Assembly (NCBI GenBank): GCA_027886175.1
Contig: JAJNNQ010000023.1
Span: forward strand, 7,953,001 to 8,017,000
Direction of reading: 5' to 3'
Source: Phylloscopus collybita
Taxonomy: Eukaryota; Chordata; Aves; Passeriformes; Phylloscopidae
Length of the DNA: 64,000 nucleotides
How positions within the stretch are numbered: position 1 is the first letter of the stretch; each line of letters opens with the position of its first letter. The notes below the pieces were generated by a model that searched no databases, was not told the origin of the DNA, and worked only from the letters and a program-made list of their open reading frames with translations. Both the position numbers and the translations under genes were made by a program. This document shows positions 29,216 to 39,802 of this stretch, one piece after another.

Positions 29216-30726
29216 AAAAATTCTTTTCCCCCGCAATGGTGTTCTTTAACCCAGCATCTGTGAAAACATTTTTGTTTTGTCCCAGCTGTATATCTTGTTC
29301 CCTTTGTCTTTTCTTCCACAAATAGTCCCGAACAAAATACTTTTCAGAACTTCCTTTGTGGCCGACATCTTTACAATACAGCCTCTGCTAAAACAGCCTT
29401 CAAAACCCCGAGACAAAGAAAAAGAAGCCTTTTTCAGGGTGAAGCCATACTAGAAATGTGGGCAGGGAATGCAAGAGGAAAGGGGATGGATGCTTTGCCT
29501 TTCAATTCCTTGCTACATCTGCAGTTCACTGTCACCTTCAAGGGGTGGCACAGGCCCTCTGCTTCCTGGAGCCTTTACAAATAGTGAAATAGTGGATTTA
29601 TTTAAGTTAAAAGAGGGCTGAAGATTAGTTCCAAGAATGTTTTTAAACTTGTATCAGTACCTGCCATTGGACCAGCACTAAATGTAAGGAAGCAGGAAAA
29701 TCAATTGTGTATGGCTGCCTGCTCTGGTGTCCTTGGATCTTATCTGCAATATTAGATGTTACTTTCTTTAGGAAGAAAATAGATACAGTTCTAAGAAGGC
29801 CTAGTGCCTTGGAGGGAAAGAAATCACCAAGGTTTGAGTTGTGTTTTGAAGGAGTTATAGTGCCCTGGTTTTATGTACTGCAATAACCAGTTTTTCATCA
29901 TCTGCTGCCTGGCTTTTTCCATCCTTTCCTGCTGGAGTCCTGTGTCCCAGCAGAATAAGAAAGCAGCTCTGCAGGCTCTGGGAGGGGTGGGAACTGTGGG
30001 CTTTCCTCCTCTGTGAGCAGCACCTGAACCACTTTGCCAATACCTTTGGTTTCTGCACCTCAACAATGGCAGCAGTGCCATGAGAATCCCAAGGAACCTG
30101 TGACGTGCCACTGGATTTCTGCGCAACTCCTCTCCCTGAGCAGCTCCATGGAGGGACAGGTGCTCCATGAAACATTAATGCATTAACATTAATATTAAAT
30201 TGGTCATAGCCCCCCCCATCTATGGATCTCAAGGTGAAAAAATGCAAAATAATTGTGCAATTGTTTTTTTGTCTCACTGGGATACATAAACATATTTGCC
30301 AGGTTGGTTCATTTTCCTCCTGACAGTTAGGAAAAATTGTCCTATGAAAAATTTCTTCTCTGATATGGCATCTGAACTTGAGTTTCTATATGCAGTGATA
30401 AACTGAGTTGTTCTTCTGAGGTCCCTCAAGCAAGTTCCTTTCATTTAATAGGGTTGTTTTGGTGGTTGTTCACAGTATCTTGACCATATCCTGTGATAAG
30501 TTTTGTCCTCTTTGATTTAAATTGACTGGACTGTAGCAAGTACCTCCCTTGTGCAAAACAGAGGCTGCTTCAGAGTTTGAAATCAGAGTTTACATAGACT
30601 TCAGGTCTGTGATCCGAAATCTGACTTTTAGGCACTGCACCAAACCGGAATTTCAAAGGTAACCTGCCAGAGCAACCTGCTTTGCTCTCTGCAGCAGAAT
30701 CATATTCCTTTATTTCACAGCAGTGG

Positions 30727-31285
30727 TGTACTGGTTTGAAAGCAAAACCAGTGACCAGTGTGAGACTTCAAATCAGAAAAACAATTTAATAGGAGGAAAA
30801 TAAAATAAAATAAATGCAGTAGTACAAAAGATCACTGACATAGTTAGAATAAAACTTGACACCCTGATAGTGAGGGTGGTGGTAGCAGTCCAGGTGAAGT
30901 GGTCTTGTTCAAGCAGTGATCCCATAGAAAGGCCTGGTAGCTCTTGTCCTCCAGGAAACCAGTGGGTAAGGACGCCCTGTGCTGTCCCAAATCCCAGATT
31001 ATATCCAGGTGAGAATGCTTGGCTCCTCCCCCTGGGCAGAGCATCTCACAATGGGCTGATATCATTCCACCAGTCATGCAGTGGGTCCTTGATTGCCCAT
31101 TAAACAGAGATGGCTCCTGGAGGGAGTTGCCTGTGAGTCCTGCAGCAAGGCATTGATGGCCCATTAACAGGAGATAGCCCAGAGGGAAGGGGCAAGGGAA
31201 ACACTGCCCCACCTGGTTTCAACAGCTCATGAAGGTGGTGATAGAATATATACTTTGGGCACATCTTACATTGTAACTTAGGACA
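30727..31285 (-). mobile_element. Solo LTR, ERVL-type, minus orientation, TSD AGTGG
   Basis: A 559-bp LTR with perfect 5-bp duplications AGTGG (30722-30726 and 31286-31290) and TG...CA ends (TGTACTGG on the left, TTAGGACA on the right). Read on the minus strand it shares the CCCATTGTGAGATGCTC, GGGGGAGGAGCCAAG and CACCTGGATA blocks with the LTR at 11858-12597, so both belong to one ERVL-type family group. A TATA-like GGATATAATC (31017-31008) and an ATTAAA poly(A)-type signal (30790-30785) follow in order. Five-base duplications are usual for ERVL. Confidence 0.92.
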
Positions 31286-34200
31286 AGTGGCTACATGAGA
31301 ACATTCATTCTCTTAATATTATGCTTATGGCATCCAGTAAGTTTTAGTAGTATTATGGTGTTGATTCCTCTGTCTGCTGCTAGAGGGGGCCCAAGCTGGA
31401 AAATAAAATGGTTTTATAGAGTTTTTATTCTAAATTATTTAAGAGCTGTTTAAAGGGTGTTGTGTTTTGAAGTCTTCTCTTGAAGAGGGAGACAGCTGCT
31501 CTATCAATTTTCCAAACTTTTGAGATATTTATCCTGGTCCTGAAGTATTTTCTGTGTGTATGGAGATACATGTACAAAAAAGAACTTTCAAAATTTTATT
31601 TAAGCAATTATTTTCCAAAGAAGATGCAGTTTTATTTAGGTGCTTTCAATGAATACATTTGAAGAGTTATGCTATCTAATACCTTTCCCCTGCCTTTATG
31701 CTTAATCACTGTATGCAACATTATGTAAAGAAATTGTGCAAAGGCTTTATTTTTGAAAGTAATTTTAGTGGAAATTCTGTTTCCTGCATGCTTTCCTTGC
31801 TGCCAGTAGAGAGCAGCGTCCACCCATCCTATATAGCCTTTACCTGTATCCCACAGGGACTGCCACAGTCAAGAAGAAAACTCATCAGTTTTATATGGCA
31901 GGGCTGTTATCCATGGCTTTAATTCAGGAGTGGTAGATTCAGCTGTGGGACAGAACTCTGGGATCTGTTCCACGGCTGAAGAGTTTGGGGGATTCAGGCT
32001 CTGGTGGTTTTTTAATCATCAGATAAAACATTCAGAGTGGCTTTTCTGGCAAGAATTCAATATTGTTATGTTGTGTTTATGAAAACAAAAAGTGGAGAGA
32101 TGGAAAATAAAGATAAGAAAACACCACTTACTGGGAGGGAGCTGCAATCTAATTGTTGTGCTTTGAAGAACAACAGGCATCATCATCAATATTTGATTAA
32201 AAAGGCTCATGTGAAAAATAAGAGAGAAGTGTAAAGATTAACATAATCTTTTCATCTTCTCAGTTGAAAAGTTTTAAAAAGGAAATGATGTTAATGAGCC
32301 CAATTGACCCATTTACCTGCCTAATGTAATGTGTCATCTACCAGCATTTGGCATGACACACTTTTTTTCTGCTTTTAAAGCATTTCACTAGTAACTTTTC
32401 CCATTCACTTCTCTGTAGTTTTTCCTGTTTACTTCCCATGTGATGGGTCTGTAAAGAATGTGTAGTTAACCTCATAAATTAAATATTCAGGCTTACTGGC
32501 TGATGAGCACAATATGTCAAATTTCACTGATGAAAATCATGTGCTTCAATAATGTATACTCCATTCTGTAACAAAATATAATTTTAATAGGGGACCCGCA
32601 GGGTCATGGTTAGTCGTGAAATATGCCATAGGATGTGAAGGAATGAAATTGCTCCAAGCACACTGGTAACACCCCACAGAGCCCATGTGCCACATGCTGC
32701 CTTTTAGGGATAATAAAGTGCTTCATTATGTTTCCACTACTCCATTAATGCAATGACTTCTGCTTGTTAGTAACTATGGAGCCTAAAGCAGATGCAGCCA
32801 AATTTATGATGTCTTGCATTAATAATTGCCGGGTATGCTGACTCCAGCTTTGCAGTGATACCATGCTCTCTTTCATCTAAAATATTCCATTTTGAGTAAA
32901 AAAACATATTTTGGGGCATTCTAAGCCAGACTTTCACTGCCTGCCGAACTCAGCTGTTCACAATCCTGTGTGTCCACAGCCACTTTTTTACCACTGATGA
33001 CAACTCTCATCCTGTGCTGTGACAGTCACAAGGATTATATGAAGGAGGGAAAATTTATATTTGCATGCTCCTCTTATTTTATTAACCTTAGTTTAGAAAT
33101 AGGCTAAGTCAAAAAGTAATTAAAGGAATAACTGGGTTTTGGAGAACTCCTTACCCTAACATAGTCTTGCAGTCTATAAAGTGATTTTAGTTTGGTTTTG
33201 TTTGAAGAATCTGCATTCAAAGTTTTATTAAGGATAATTTTTGTCTCTGCTAAAGGGATGTCAAAAGAGCTGCCTTTTCAAAATCTCAAGGCTTACATAA
33301 ATAATTAAAAGGTTGTAAATGGCAGAGAAGCCAACAAATTTGTGAAGAATCCAGACCAATGAAAAATTGCTTTTTCCATTTTTTATGTGGGTTCAAAGGT
33401 AAAATTGAATATATTAAAAAACAGAGGACCTGAGCTCCTTTTTAGTGAGTTATACTGAGATGCACTGACTTTTGGAGCTGCCTGATTTCAGAGCACTTCC
33501 TTCATAGAGGTCTTGGCTTGAAAAGCTAGAGGTTTTCCGAAGGAATCCAGATCAGACAGAAATTTATAGGATGCATATTGAAATTAGTGTGTTTTAATTT
33601 CCTTATGTTTACCATCTCGCAAGACTTAGACATTTGATGCTTAAATCTCATTTGATCAAGTGCATATTAATAAATGTGTTCCAGCTTTCTATGATCTTAA
33701 TTTTGCTTCTGCATTTCCTTCAGTACTTTTATTCTTAACACATCCTTCCCTGCTGAGAGGATGAGATATAGCCTGTTGATTGATTTAAATTCTCTTTTAA
33801 ACTGTTGGTGCATCTTCTACTTTACTATTTGTGCATAGCATTAGCAAAAAGGCTGTGCTAAATTAATTTGAGAAGTATCTTTCAGGTTAAGTAATTAATA
33901 CTGTAGTGTTGCATAGGTTATTAATCCACTCACTGCTTTATTTACCTCCATCTATATACCTTAGCATGTTTATATCTCTACATATACATCTACAGAAGTG
34001 AAATATTTTATTTTTTACTAACTTTGAAAAGGAAGAGAAAAATGTCCTCTCACACAGGCTGAGATTAATAAAAAAAACTTTCTTCTTGTTGTTGTGCATG
34101 CAGAGCAGCAGATCCGAGTGCCTGAGAATCATAGAGCTTCCTGCCCAGGGTAAAGGATGTGCCCTCAAAGCTCATGCGTTTTACACCACAGTCAACACAC

Positions 34201-34799
34201 ACCATTATTAAGGTTAGTGATTCAATTTTACAAGAGCTAGAAAACACCACTTGTTGTAGTTATTTATTTCTCTAGTTCCTTTGCTGCCAGGATGTTTGAA
34301 TTTCTAGATGTACTAAGTTTTCATAAACTCTCTAAAATAATGAAGGGGCTGCTGCTGATTTTGTGATCTTGTGCTCACTCCAGCAATGACATTCCATTAA
34401 CTGATCCTAAGAAAAACTGCAGTGTCTGAGCTGTGGTGTAGCCAGAGAAACATGGTGATGCTTTACTGAAATTATAACTCAGTGGAAATGTAGAGTTTAT
34501 AAACTCAGCTTTTTAGGCATGAAAGGGACAAAAGTTTTACCAGCTTTTTAAGAAATTTTTTGAGAACAGTGTTATTCACAATATTCACTGCTTCTCAAAT
34601 CAGTGCCAAGGAATAAATTCATAATTATTGCAATATAATTTTCCAAGCCCTGTATCTCTAGAGGTAAACTAGAGATTGTTTAGATAAATTTAGATAACTT
34701 GAAAATTGACCTCAATAAAATGCATTGTGTGTCAAGACAAATCCTTTGTGGCATGCAAAAATTATGAGTTATTCTGCCTAGTAGCATATTTCATTGGGG

Positions 34800-34852
34800 T
34801 TTTTTTTGTTGTTGTTTTTTGTTTGTTTGTTTGTTTGGGGGTTTTTTTGAGA
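34800..34852. repeat. GTTT-rich low-complexity tract
   Basis: T runs mixed with (GTTT)n between 34800 and 34852. Confidence 0.85.
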
Positions 34853-35274
34853 AGAAGAGAGCTGTTTTGTCCTAGCCTGCTTTTTCTATTTCTTTAAAAA
34901 AGGTGAATAAATTAGCCTTTCCAGCTCCAAATATAACTCTTCCAGTTTAACAGAGGATGGTTTTACTGTTCTCATTTTGTCTGTCTCAAAAACATCTGTG
35001 TACTTTTTATGTTGAGAAAACAGCACAACTGCAGAAGAGGTAAAAAGAAAAACAACCAACCAACCCCTATCTTCAACCCATTTTTGCTTTTCCTGACACT
35101 TCCCTCTCTGCCAAAGCTCTTCATTTTTTTGCCTGACAATGCACAATGCAAGGTGGATAGAAGAGTAGGAAATTTGGGTTACAGCATGAATTTGAGCTCC
35201 AGATTAACTTAGGAGCACTCCTCTTCTTAATTTGGTAAAAAAGATTGTGTGTTTATTATTTCCTTTTTTGTTTT

Positions 35275-35333
35275 TATGTTTGGTTAGTTTTTTGTTTTGT
35301 TTTGTTTTTGTTTAGTTGGTTGTTTTTTTTCCC
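35275..35333. repeat. GTTTT-rich low-complexity tract
   Basis: Repeats of GTTTT and GTTT with T runs, continuing into a pyrimidine-rich patch. Confidence 0.8.
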
Positions 35334-37189
35334 CATTCCCATTTCCCCATCCCTGCTGTGTTTATGGATTCCATGGCTACAGGGGAAGAGCCAGTCCTTT
35401 GCTCAATATACTGATCTCCTGTAAAGCTCCATCTAGGCTGCAGTTGTATAAATCAGTATTTTTACAAGTAACCAAAACAAGGCTCTGGATACCAAGAAGA
35501 ACCTTTGTCCTCTTACATCATTCCCACACAAGCCTTATTCTATGTAGAGTGAAAGACACTTTTCCATTAGTTCAAACCCTAAAGAAATGGTGACAAACTA
35601 TTTTGAAAGAGCCTATTAGAAAATCAGTTTTTCTACTGTGTCAGTTTCCCACCAATTCTGCTCTGTTTTCTTGGTTGCTTTGCTTACAAAGCACAGACAT
35701 ATCTGGGTCTGAAAAAGAAACCCTAAGGAAAAGAGGAAGGAGTTATGGGATAAAGGTAGCAAGGAATCAGCATATGAAAATGTTTTTCCAATAGGGATAC
35801 AATTTAGATGAGAGAGAATCTCAGCTTTCTACACAGAAAAGTTCATTTTTAAGAAGTATTTTATCACCTATATTTTAAAAGTTTCAGGAGGATTTCATCT
35901 GTTGAAACTTCTTGACAAGTTCATCTCTATTATCTTCCCAGGAAGACTCAATAGTCCATATTCAGCTATGGATCCACAATCCTATTTATCACCAATTGCT
36001 TTTCCTCCTGTTTTTTATACCTTTTTTCCTTCTTTTTTGGCAAACGGGTTGGATGCTCTCAAATGCCTGTACAGGGGGACCTCCCCCAGCTCTGGGTGCT
36101 TGCACAAGCACTTCTGTGCTCACAGTCCTATTTGGGATTAATTAAAGCTGAGGAGTTGAGAGGTGCTGAACATCTTACTCTGTAAAGACAGCCTTGCTCT
36201 TTACCCCTAACAAAGATCAGTTTTAGAGTTCCTTCTCACACTCAGGTTTGCTGTTCTTGCCTGCAGCAGAGGAAAACACTTTAAATGTGCTTATGCTCAT
36301 ACTAATTAGACAGTGTTTAAGCGGAACTGGAGCTTTCAGAAATTAACTCTTGCAGATCAGAATAAATATTGCTTAAAAGAGTCCAATGAAAATTTCAGCA
36401 CACTTGGTATTTTTAATGGTTTTATATGAACAGATTCTGCTGCCCCTGAGCCACTGGAATCTCTGAGCAGTACCAGGTTTTGGTATGTAATTGGTGACTA
36501 ATATAGGCTAAAGTAGAGACAGGAAATGCTCCTAGCGCTTCACTTAGAGAAAAATGTCCACTCCCTGATGTAATTTAAAGATTTGTAAGTCTAATATGGC
36601 TTATGTCTTATTATTTTTGTACCAACTATATATTACTAAAGCCTAGATGATGCCTAATAAAGAACTCCTTTGATCATTTTTAAAATGCAAACCTATTGAT
36701 GAATTGAATTTTCTCTAACAAGATATTGCTGTATTGAATTTAGCATTTTTTAATAAACAGTGTCCAAAATTGCTTGCTATGACGGTCTTGAAAGTAGGGC
36801 ATCAACAGACTTGGCAAAGGGCTGAATTTAAAAGGGAAGTTTTTGCTGGAGCTCAAATCCGTTATCCCTCCATTGCTGATATTCATTTGGAACAAGAACA
36901 CTGGGGCAAAGTGCCCAATACTTCCAGATGACATTCTGGCTCACAGAGGAAAGGTGGTGGGAACCCCAGGGCTGGGCCAACATTGGAACATTAAAAAAGC
37001 TGCCTCTAATTGTGGAAATATTTTTCATCACTGTTGGAATTTACTTTTCTCTGAGTATATGAAACCTCTGCACATGTTGAGGAGTGTCAGGGTGTCTTCA
37101 ATCAGTCTGCCTGACATGGCTGAGTGGGCAGAAGGTTCATGTGATGATGGCACAAATGTTAAAAGCCAAACAAATAAAATGGAAACAAC

Positions 37190-37195
37190 AGAAAA
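37190..37195. other. Left target-site duplication of the two-LTR element
   Basis: AGAAAA, identical to 40110-40115. A six-base duplication is typical of alpha/betaretrovirus-like (ERVK-type) integrases. Confidence 0.93.
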
Positions 37196-37502
37196 TATAA
37201 CTGGCGAGGACGTTCAGGAACGAGGCAGGGAGTGCATCAATGAGGCTGCGTGGAGCTCTTGCAAGCAAGAGACCACTCCTTTATTTTCCTGACTCCTTTT
37301 GTACATTTTACAAATTGCCCACCCCAGAGGTGGGACCCTTGGGAACCACTGGTCATTTTCCAGAGACCATCACCAAAGCCCCTCCTCCGGGAAGAGATGT
37401 GGGAGCTTCGGTAGTTTACTGAACATGACCTTGTGCTTCAAGACCGTGCCTGGGAATAGAGTTCCCAAAACCAAAACAAGCAGGCACGAAAGCATGGCAA
37501 CA
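37196..37502 (-). repeat. 3' LTR of the two-LTR element
   Basis: 307 bp. On the minus strand it starts TGTTGCCATGC and ends CGCCAGTTATA; the final CA seems to have become TA, in both copies. A poly(A) signal AATAAA lies at 37285-37280 on the minus strand. No clear TATA box was seen. Confidence 0.95.
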
Positions 37503-37514
37503 TCTCACCCTTTC
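37503..37514 (-). other. Polypurine tract (plus-strand primer site)
   Basis: On the minus strand GAAAGGGTGAGA lies directly before the TGTTG start of the 3' LTR. This is the expected place and composition of a retroviral polypurine tract, though one T interrupts it. Confidence 0.75.
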
Positions 37515-37681
37515 AGTTTATATAAAAAGAAAGGAAAAAGAAAAATGCAGATTTTTATATCTGCTTGTGGAGAGGTCTTCGATCGAAGACTCGTAGATTT
37601 CTCCACTTGTCGGCTCTCATTCTGGTCACAGTTTCCAATTTGCCTGTCGGCTAATTTGCAGGGACTGTCCCTGCTTTTTCC

Positions 37682-37720
<39 letters not shown>

Positions 37721-38372
37721 AAAACATGTTGTGACCAGTTGCCGAATCCTTGTCAGGTGAGATGCTGTGCCATGCAGTGCAATGACCATGACCCTCATTA
37801 CAAAATGCATCCCAATCCTGTCCCCGCAAACCCCAGCTAAGAATCCCGCCCCCCAGAGGTCCACAACAATTCCCCTGGAATGCAAGCAAAACCACAGGGA
37901 AGAGTCCTCTCTGAGTCTGATCACGGGATGCTAGCTGTCGAAGCAGTGCTCCATCTCCTCCATGCATCATGCAGGTCTCTGGAGGGGTGGTGTCAGGGAG
38001 GTACAGGATACACAACTTGGGACGTTCACCAGGCCAGGAGTGCTGTGCAGGGACTCAGGGTGCTCGGCAGGCACGAAGCAAACATCCCAGCGCCAGTTCC
38101 CAGTCCTGAAAACAAGGGTCTGCAAAAGCACAGGTTACACGATCTCTGGAATTCCCTTGGGTATCTGAGAGAGAGCCACGAATCCCTCTCAGCCTGCTTT
38201 CTGAACAGCACAGAAGCAGACAGAGAGAACCGTGTCTCACTCTGAGCACCTGCCACGTGGGCTGGCACCATGTCAGGGCCAAGGGAAGTCTTTTGGGTTC
38301 CCAAAAAACAGTTCTCCACACCCCAGCGTCTCAGTCCCCAAGCTGTATGTTGCACTTCGCTCCAGGGAGAGC
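37515..38372 (-). other. Retroviral interior of unknown origin with an A34 tract
   Basis: This is the part of the element between the end of the long frame and the polypurine tract. It contains short frames only; those crossing 37686-37719 read the A tract as poly-lysine. No env, pol or other retroviral domain is recognisable. A stretch at 37573-37600 (minus CTACGAGTCTTCGATCGAAG and following bases) contains a short self-complementary TCTTCGATCGAAGA. The segment could be decayed retroviral sequence or a captured cellular RNA ending in poly(A). Confidence 0.6.
37686..37719 (-). repeat. A34 tract inside the retroviral element (T34 on plus)
   Basis: 34 uninterrupted T on the plus strand, which is poly(A) in the sense of the element. 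No AATAAA was seen just before it on the minus strand, so a genuine mRNA tail is possible but not shown. Confidence 0.95.
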
Positions 38373-39686
38373 TCAGCCCCCTGGAGTGCACGGTGACACG
38401 GCAGGGGTCCACAGGGACAGACGCAGGTGGAACCGCAGTCCGCGGAAGCTCGGCAGTGTTGCCAGGCAACAGAGACGCTGGTGGGCGGGCAAGCGTCGGA
38501 GCGGCGACCGGTGGAATTGCAGTGCCGGCTCCTTGCGCCGGAGTGGGTCGGCGGGGCTTCTTCCGCGGCTGCGTCGCCGGGGGAGCCCCCCCACCCCGCA
38601 CCCGCGGGCGGGCGGCGTCCCTGGCTGAGTGGCCCTGTCGGGCCCCGCGGGGCGGGGGCGGGGTCGCGCCACCCTCGCCCGTCTTCCGCGGGCCGCGCGG
38701 CGTGGGGGGGGCGGCGGTCCCGGCTGGGCAGCGCCAGCGGGCCCCGCGGGGCAGGGGCGGGCAGCCCCTGCCCGCCTCCCCCGGCAGCCCTGGGACGGGG
38801 CGGCTTCGGGCGCCGCGCGGTGTGTTGGGGGCGGAGTCTCCAGCCGAGCTGAGCCGGAGGGGGCTGAGGGGCGGGGGGGCATAGGGGGCAGCCCCCCCTT
38901 CCTCCTGCGGCGGCTGCAGAGAGCCGCTCCGCCCGGCACTCCCTTCTGCCTCTTTTCTGGAGGGGTCACCTGGGGGATGGGAGACTCCCGTCCCCTCTTT
39001 CTCCCGGGCTTCTTTGAGCCCGGACCGCCGGGGTGGGGCCCCCGGGGCGCCGCCAAGGTCTCAATGGGCTTTTTGCATGGGAAAGCGCAGCTCGGTGGCC
39101 GCGGGGCGGGGCGCGACGGCGGCTCGGGACCCCCGACCTCCTCCCCCCTCCCGCGCACGGCCGTTTGCGAGGGAGAGCATGGAGGGATTGGGGGACGGCA
39201 CGTTCGCGGCGCTCGATTCGCAGACCGCCGCTGGGTGCCTCTGTGTTTGCCCGGGGTTTTCCGCCCCTCCTTCCCAGAAGGGGATTCACAAGGGGGGGAA
39301 AAGGACAAACCCAGGTCTTCTGAAGGCGGCTTCGGGAGACTCTCCAAACTGTCAGCAGCAATCTGGAGACTTCGATCCTCTTCCTCTGAATTGGGAAGAG
39401 AGCTGAAAAGAAATTCTTCTCCCGACATTTCAAAAACCTTCATCGATCTTTCCCATATTAGTGATAATTTCGTTAGCATATCTAACTCTGAATTCACTAT
39501 TTGACCCAAGAGAGACCAAAATGACCTATACTGCGCTCTTCTGGGATTCGGGATAAAACCCTGGTTTTTCCCCCATCTATATAGTTGTGTTAGATGTTCC
39601 GAGGTTATACCTACTTCCCAACGAGCCAGGTACAACCCCCACATCGTTAACACGTAGCTATCTTCCGGTCCTAGCGGCCGGTTCAT
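38373..39686 (-). CDS. Gag/matrix-like protein with a proline/arginine-rich C-terminal part
   Basis: An intact frame of 437 codons that begins with ATG at 39686 (about 100 bp after the primer binding site, where gag should start) and ends with TGA at 38375-38373. Residues 1 to about 90 are compact, rich in Trp, Leu and Tyr, and lack proline-rich sequence. They look like a retroviral matrix-type helical domain. About residues 100-145 are acidic and Ser-rich. From about residue 146 onward the protein is dominated by Pro, Arg, Gly and Ala, with several KR-rich nuclear-localisation-like clusters near residues 225-250. I see no major homology region of capsid and no CCHC zinc knuckle, so it cannot be a full gag. 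The matrix assignment rests on position and general character, not a firm motif match. The C-terminal reading may be partly fortuitous, because GC-rich DNA has few stop codons and the opposite strand is open too. Confidence 0.6.
   Translation of the reverse strand: MNRPLGPEDSYVLTMWGLYLARWEVGITSEHLTQLYRWGKNQGFIPNPRRAQYRSFWSLLGQIVNSELDMLTKLSLIWERSMKVFEMSGEEFLFSSLPNSEEEDRSLQIAADSLESLPKPPSEDLGLSFSPPCESPSGKEGRKTPGKHRGTQRRSANRAPRTCRPPIPPCSPSQTAVRGRGEEVGGPEPPSRPAPRPPSCAFPCKKPIETLAAPRGPHPGGPGSKKPGRKRGRESPIPQVTPPEKRQKGVPGGAALCSRRRRKGGLPPMPPRPSAPSGSARLETPPPTHRAAPEAAPSQGCRGRRAGAARPCPAGPAGAAQPGPPPPPRRAARGRRARVARPRPRPAGPDRATQPGTPPARGCGVGGLPRRRSRGRSPADPLRRKEPALQFHRSPLRRLPAHQRLCCLATLPSFRGLRFHLRLSLWTPAVSPCTPGG
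38420..39240. other. CpG-island-like GC-rich block inside the element
   Basis: Several hundred bases of very high GC with many intact CpG sites (runs such as GGGCCCCGCGGGGC), in sharp contrast to the AT-rich intron on both sides. Within it two related units with the shared core CGGGCCCCGCGGGGC start at 38639 and 38738, a diverged tandem repeat with a period of about 99 bp. Confidence 0.85.
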
Positions 39687-39761
39687 TTTTTCAAATTTCT
39701 TCTCCCTACTGGAGAGAAATAAAAATCCCTTTTTCTTTGGAAAGGGGACAAGGTATTTTTT

Positions 39762-39764
39762 ACC
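39762..39764 (-). promoter_or_regulatory. Possible splice donor in the retroviral leader
   Basis: On the minus strand AACAAG|GTAAAA lies between the primer binding site and the long frame, the usual place of a retroviral splice donor. This is a motif match only. Confidence 0.35.
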
Positions 39765-39782
39765 TTGTTCTCGCGGCTGCAG

Positions 39783-39800
39783 GTCACGTCAGGGTCACCA
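39783..39800 (-). other. Primer binding site, tRNA-Trp type
   Basis: On the minus strand TGGTGACCCTGACGTGAC follows the LTR end after a TC spacer. It differs by one or two bases from the tRNA-Trp primer site used by avian leukosis/sarcoma viruses (TGGTGACCCCGACGTGAT). This fixes the direction of the element and places its replication machinery near the alpharetrovirus-like group. Confidence 0.9.
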
Positions 39801-39802
39801 GA

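Larger units (their letters stand above)
25431..30721. other. Intronic stretch without recognised genes
   Basis: Strongly AT-rich sequence. It contains an A18-type tract at about 28980-28998 and an A/C-rich low-complexity patch at 29128-29215 (CAAA/CCAAA repeats). Open frames at 29079-29321 (minus) simply translate that patch. No gene supported. Confidence 0.5.
31291..37189. other. Intronic stretch without recognised genes
   Basis: AT-rich sequence with T/GTTT-rich low-complexity patches at 34800-34852 and 35275-35333. The part 32255-32900 is non-repetitive and dense in TAAT-, CAATTA- and ATGCAAT-like motifs. It may be a regulatory conserved element (inference only). No exon found. Confidence 0.45.

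Noticed and set aside
29079..29321. Minus-strand frames rich in Phe, Trp and Gly suggesting a membrane protein
   Set aside because: They translate the A/C-rich low-complexity tract (T/G-rich on this strand), which mimics hydrophobic segments.
36843..37292. Plus-strand frame of 149 codons that runs into the left LTR
   Set aside because: Starts with TTG, crosses the target duplication into the antisense strand of the LTR, and has no family resemblance.
37505..37924. Minus-strand frames containing a run of lysines
   Set aside because: The lysine run is only the translation of the A34 tract. The rest has no recognisable envelope or other retroviral domain.
38629..39504. Plus-strand frame of 291 codons opposite the retroviral frame
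   Set aside because: Both strands of very GC-rich DNA lack stop codons. This frame is antisense to a frame that sits in the correct place and direction for the retroviral element.
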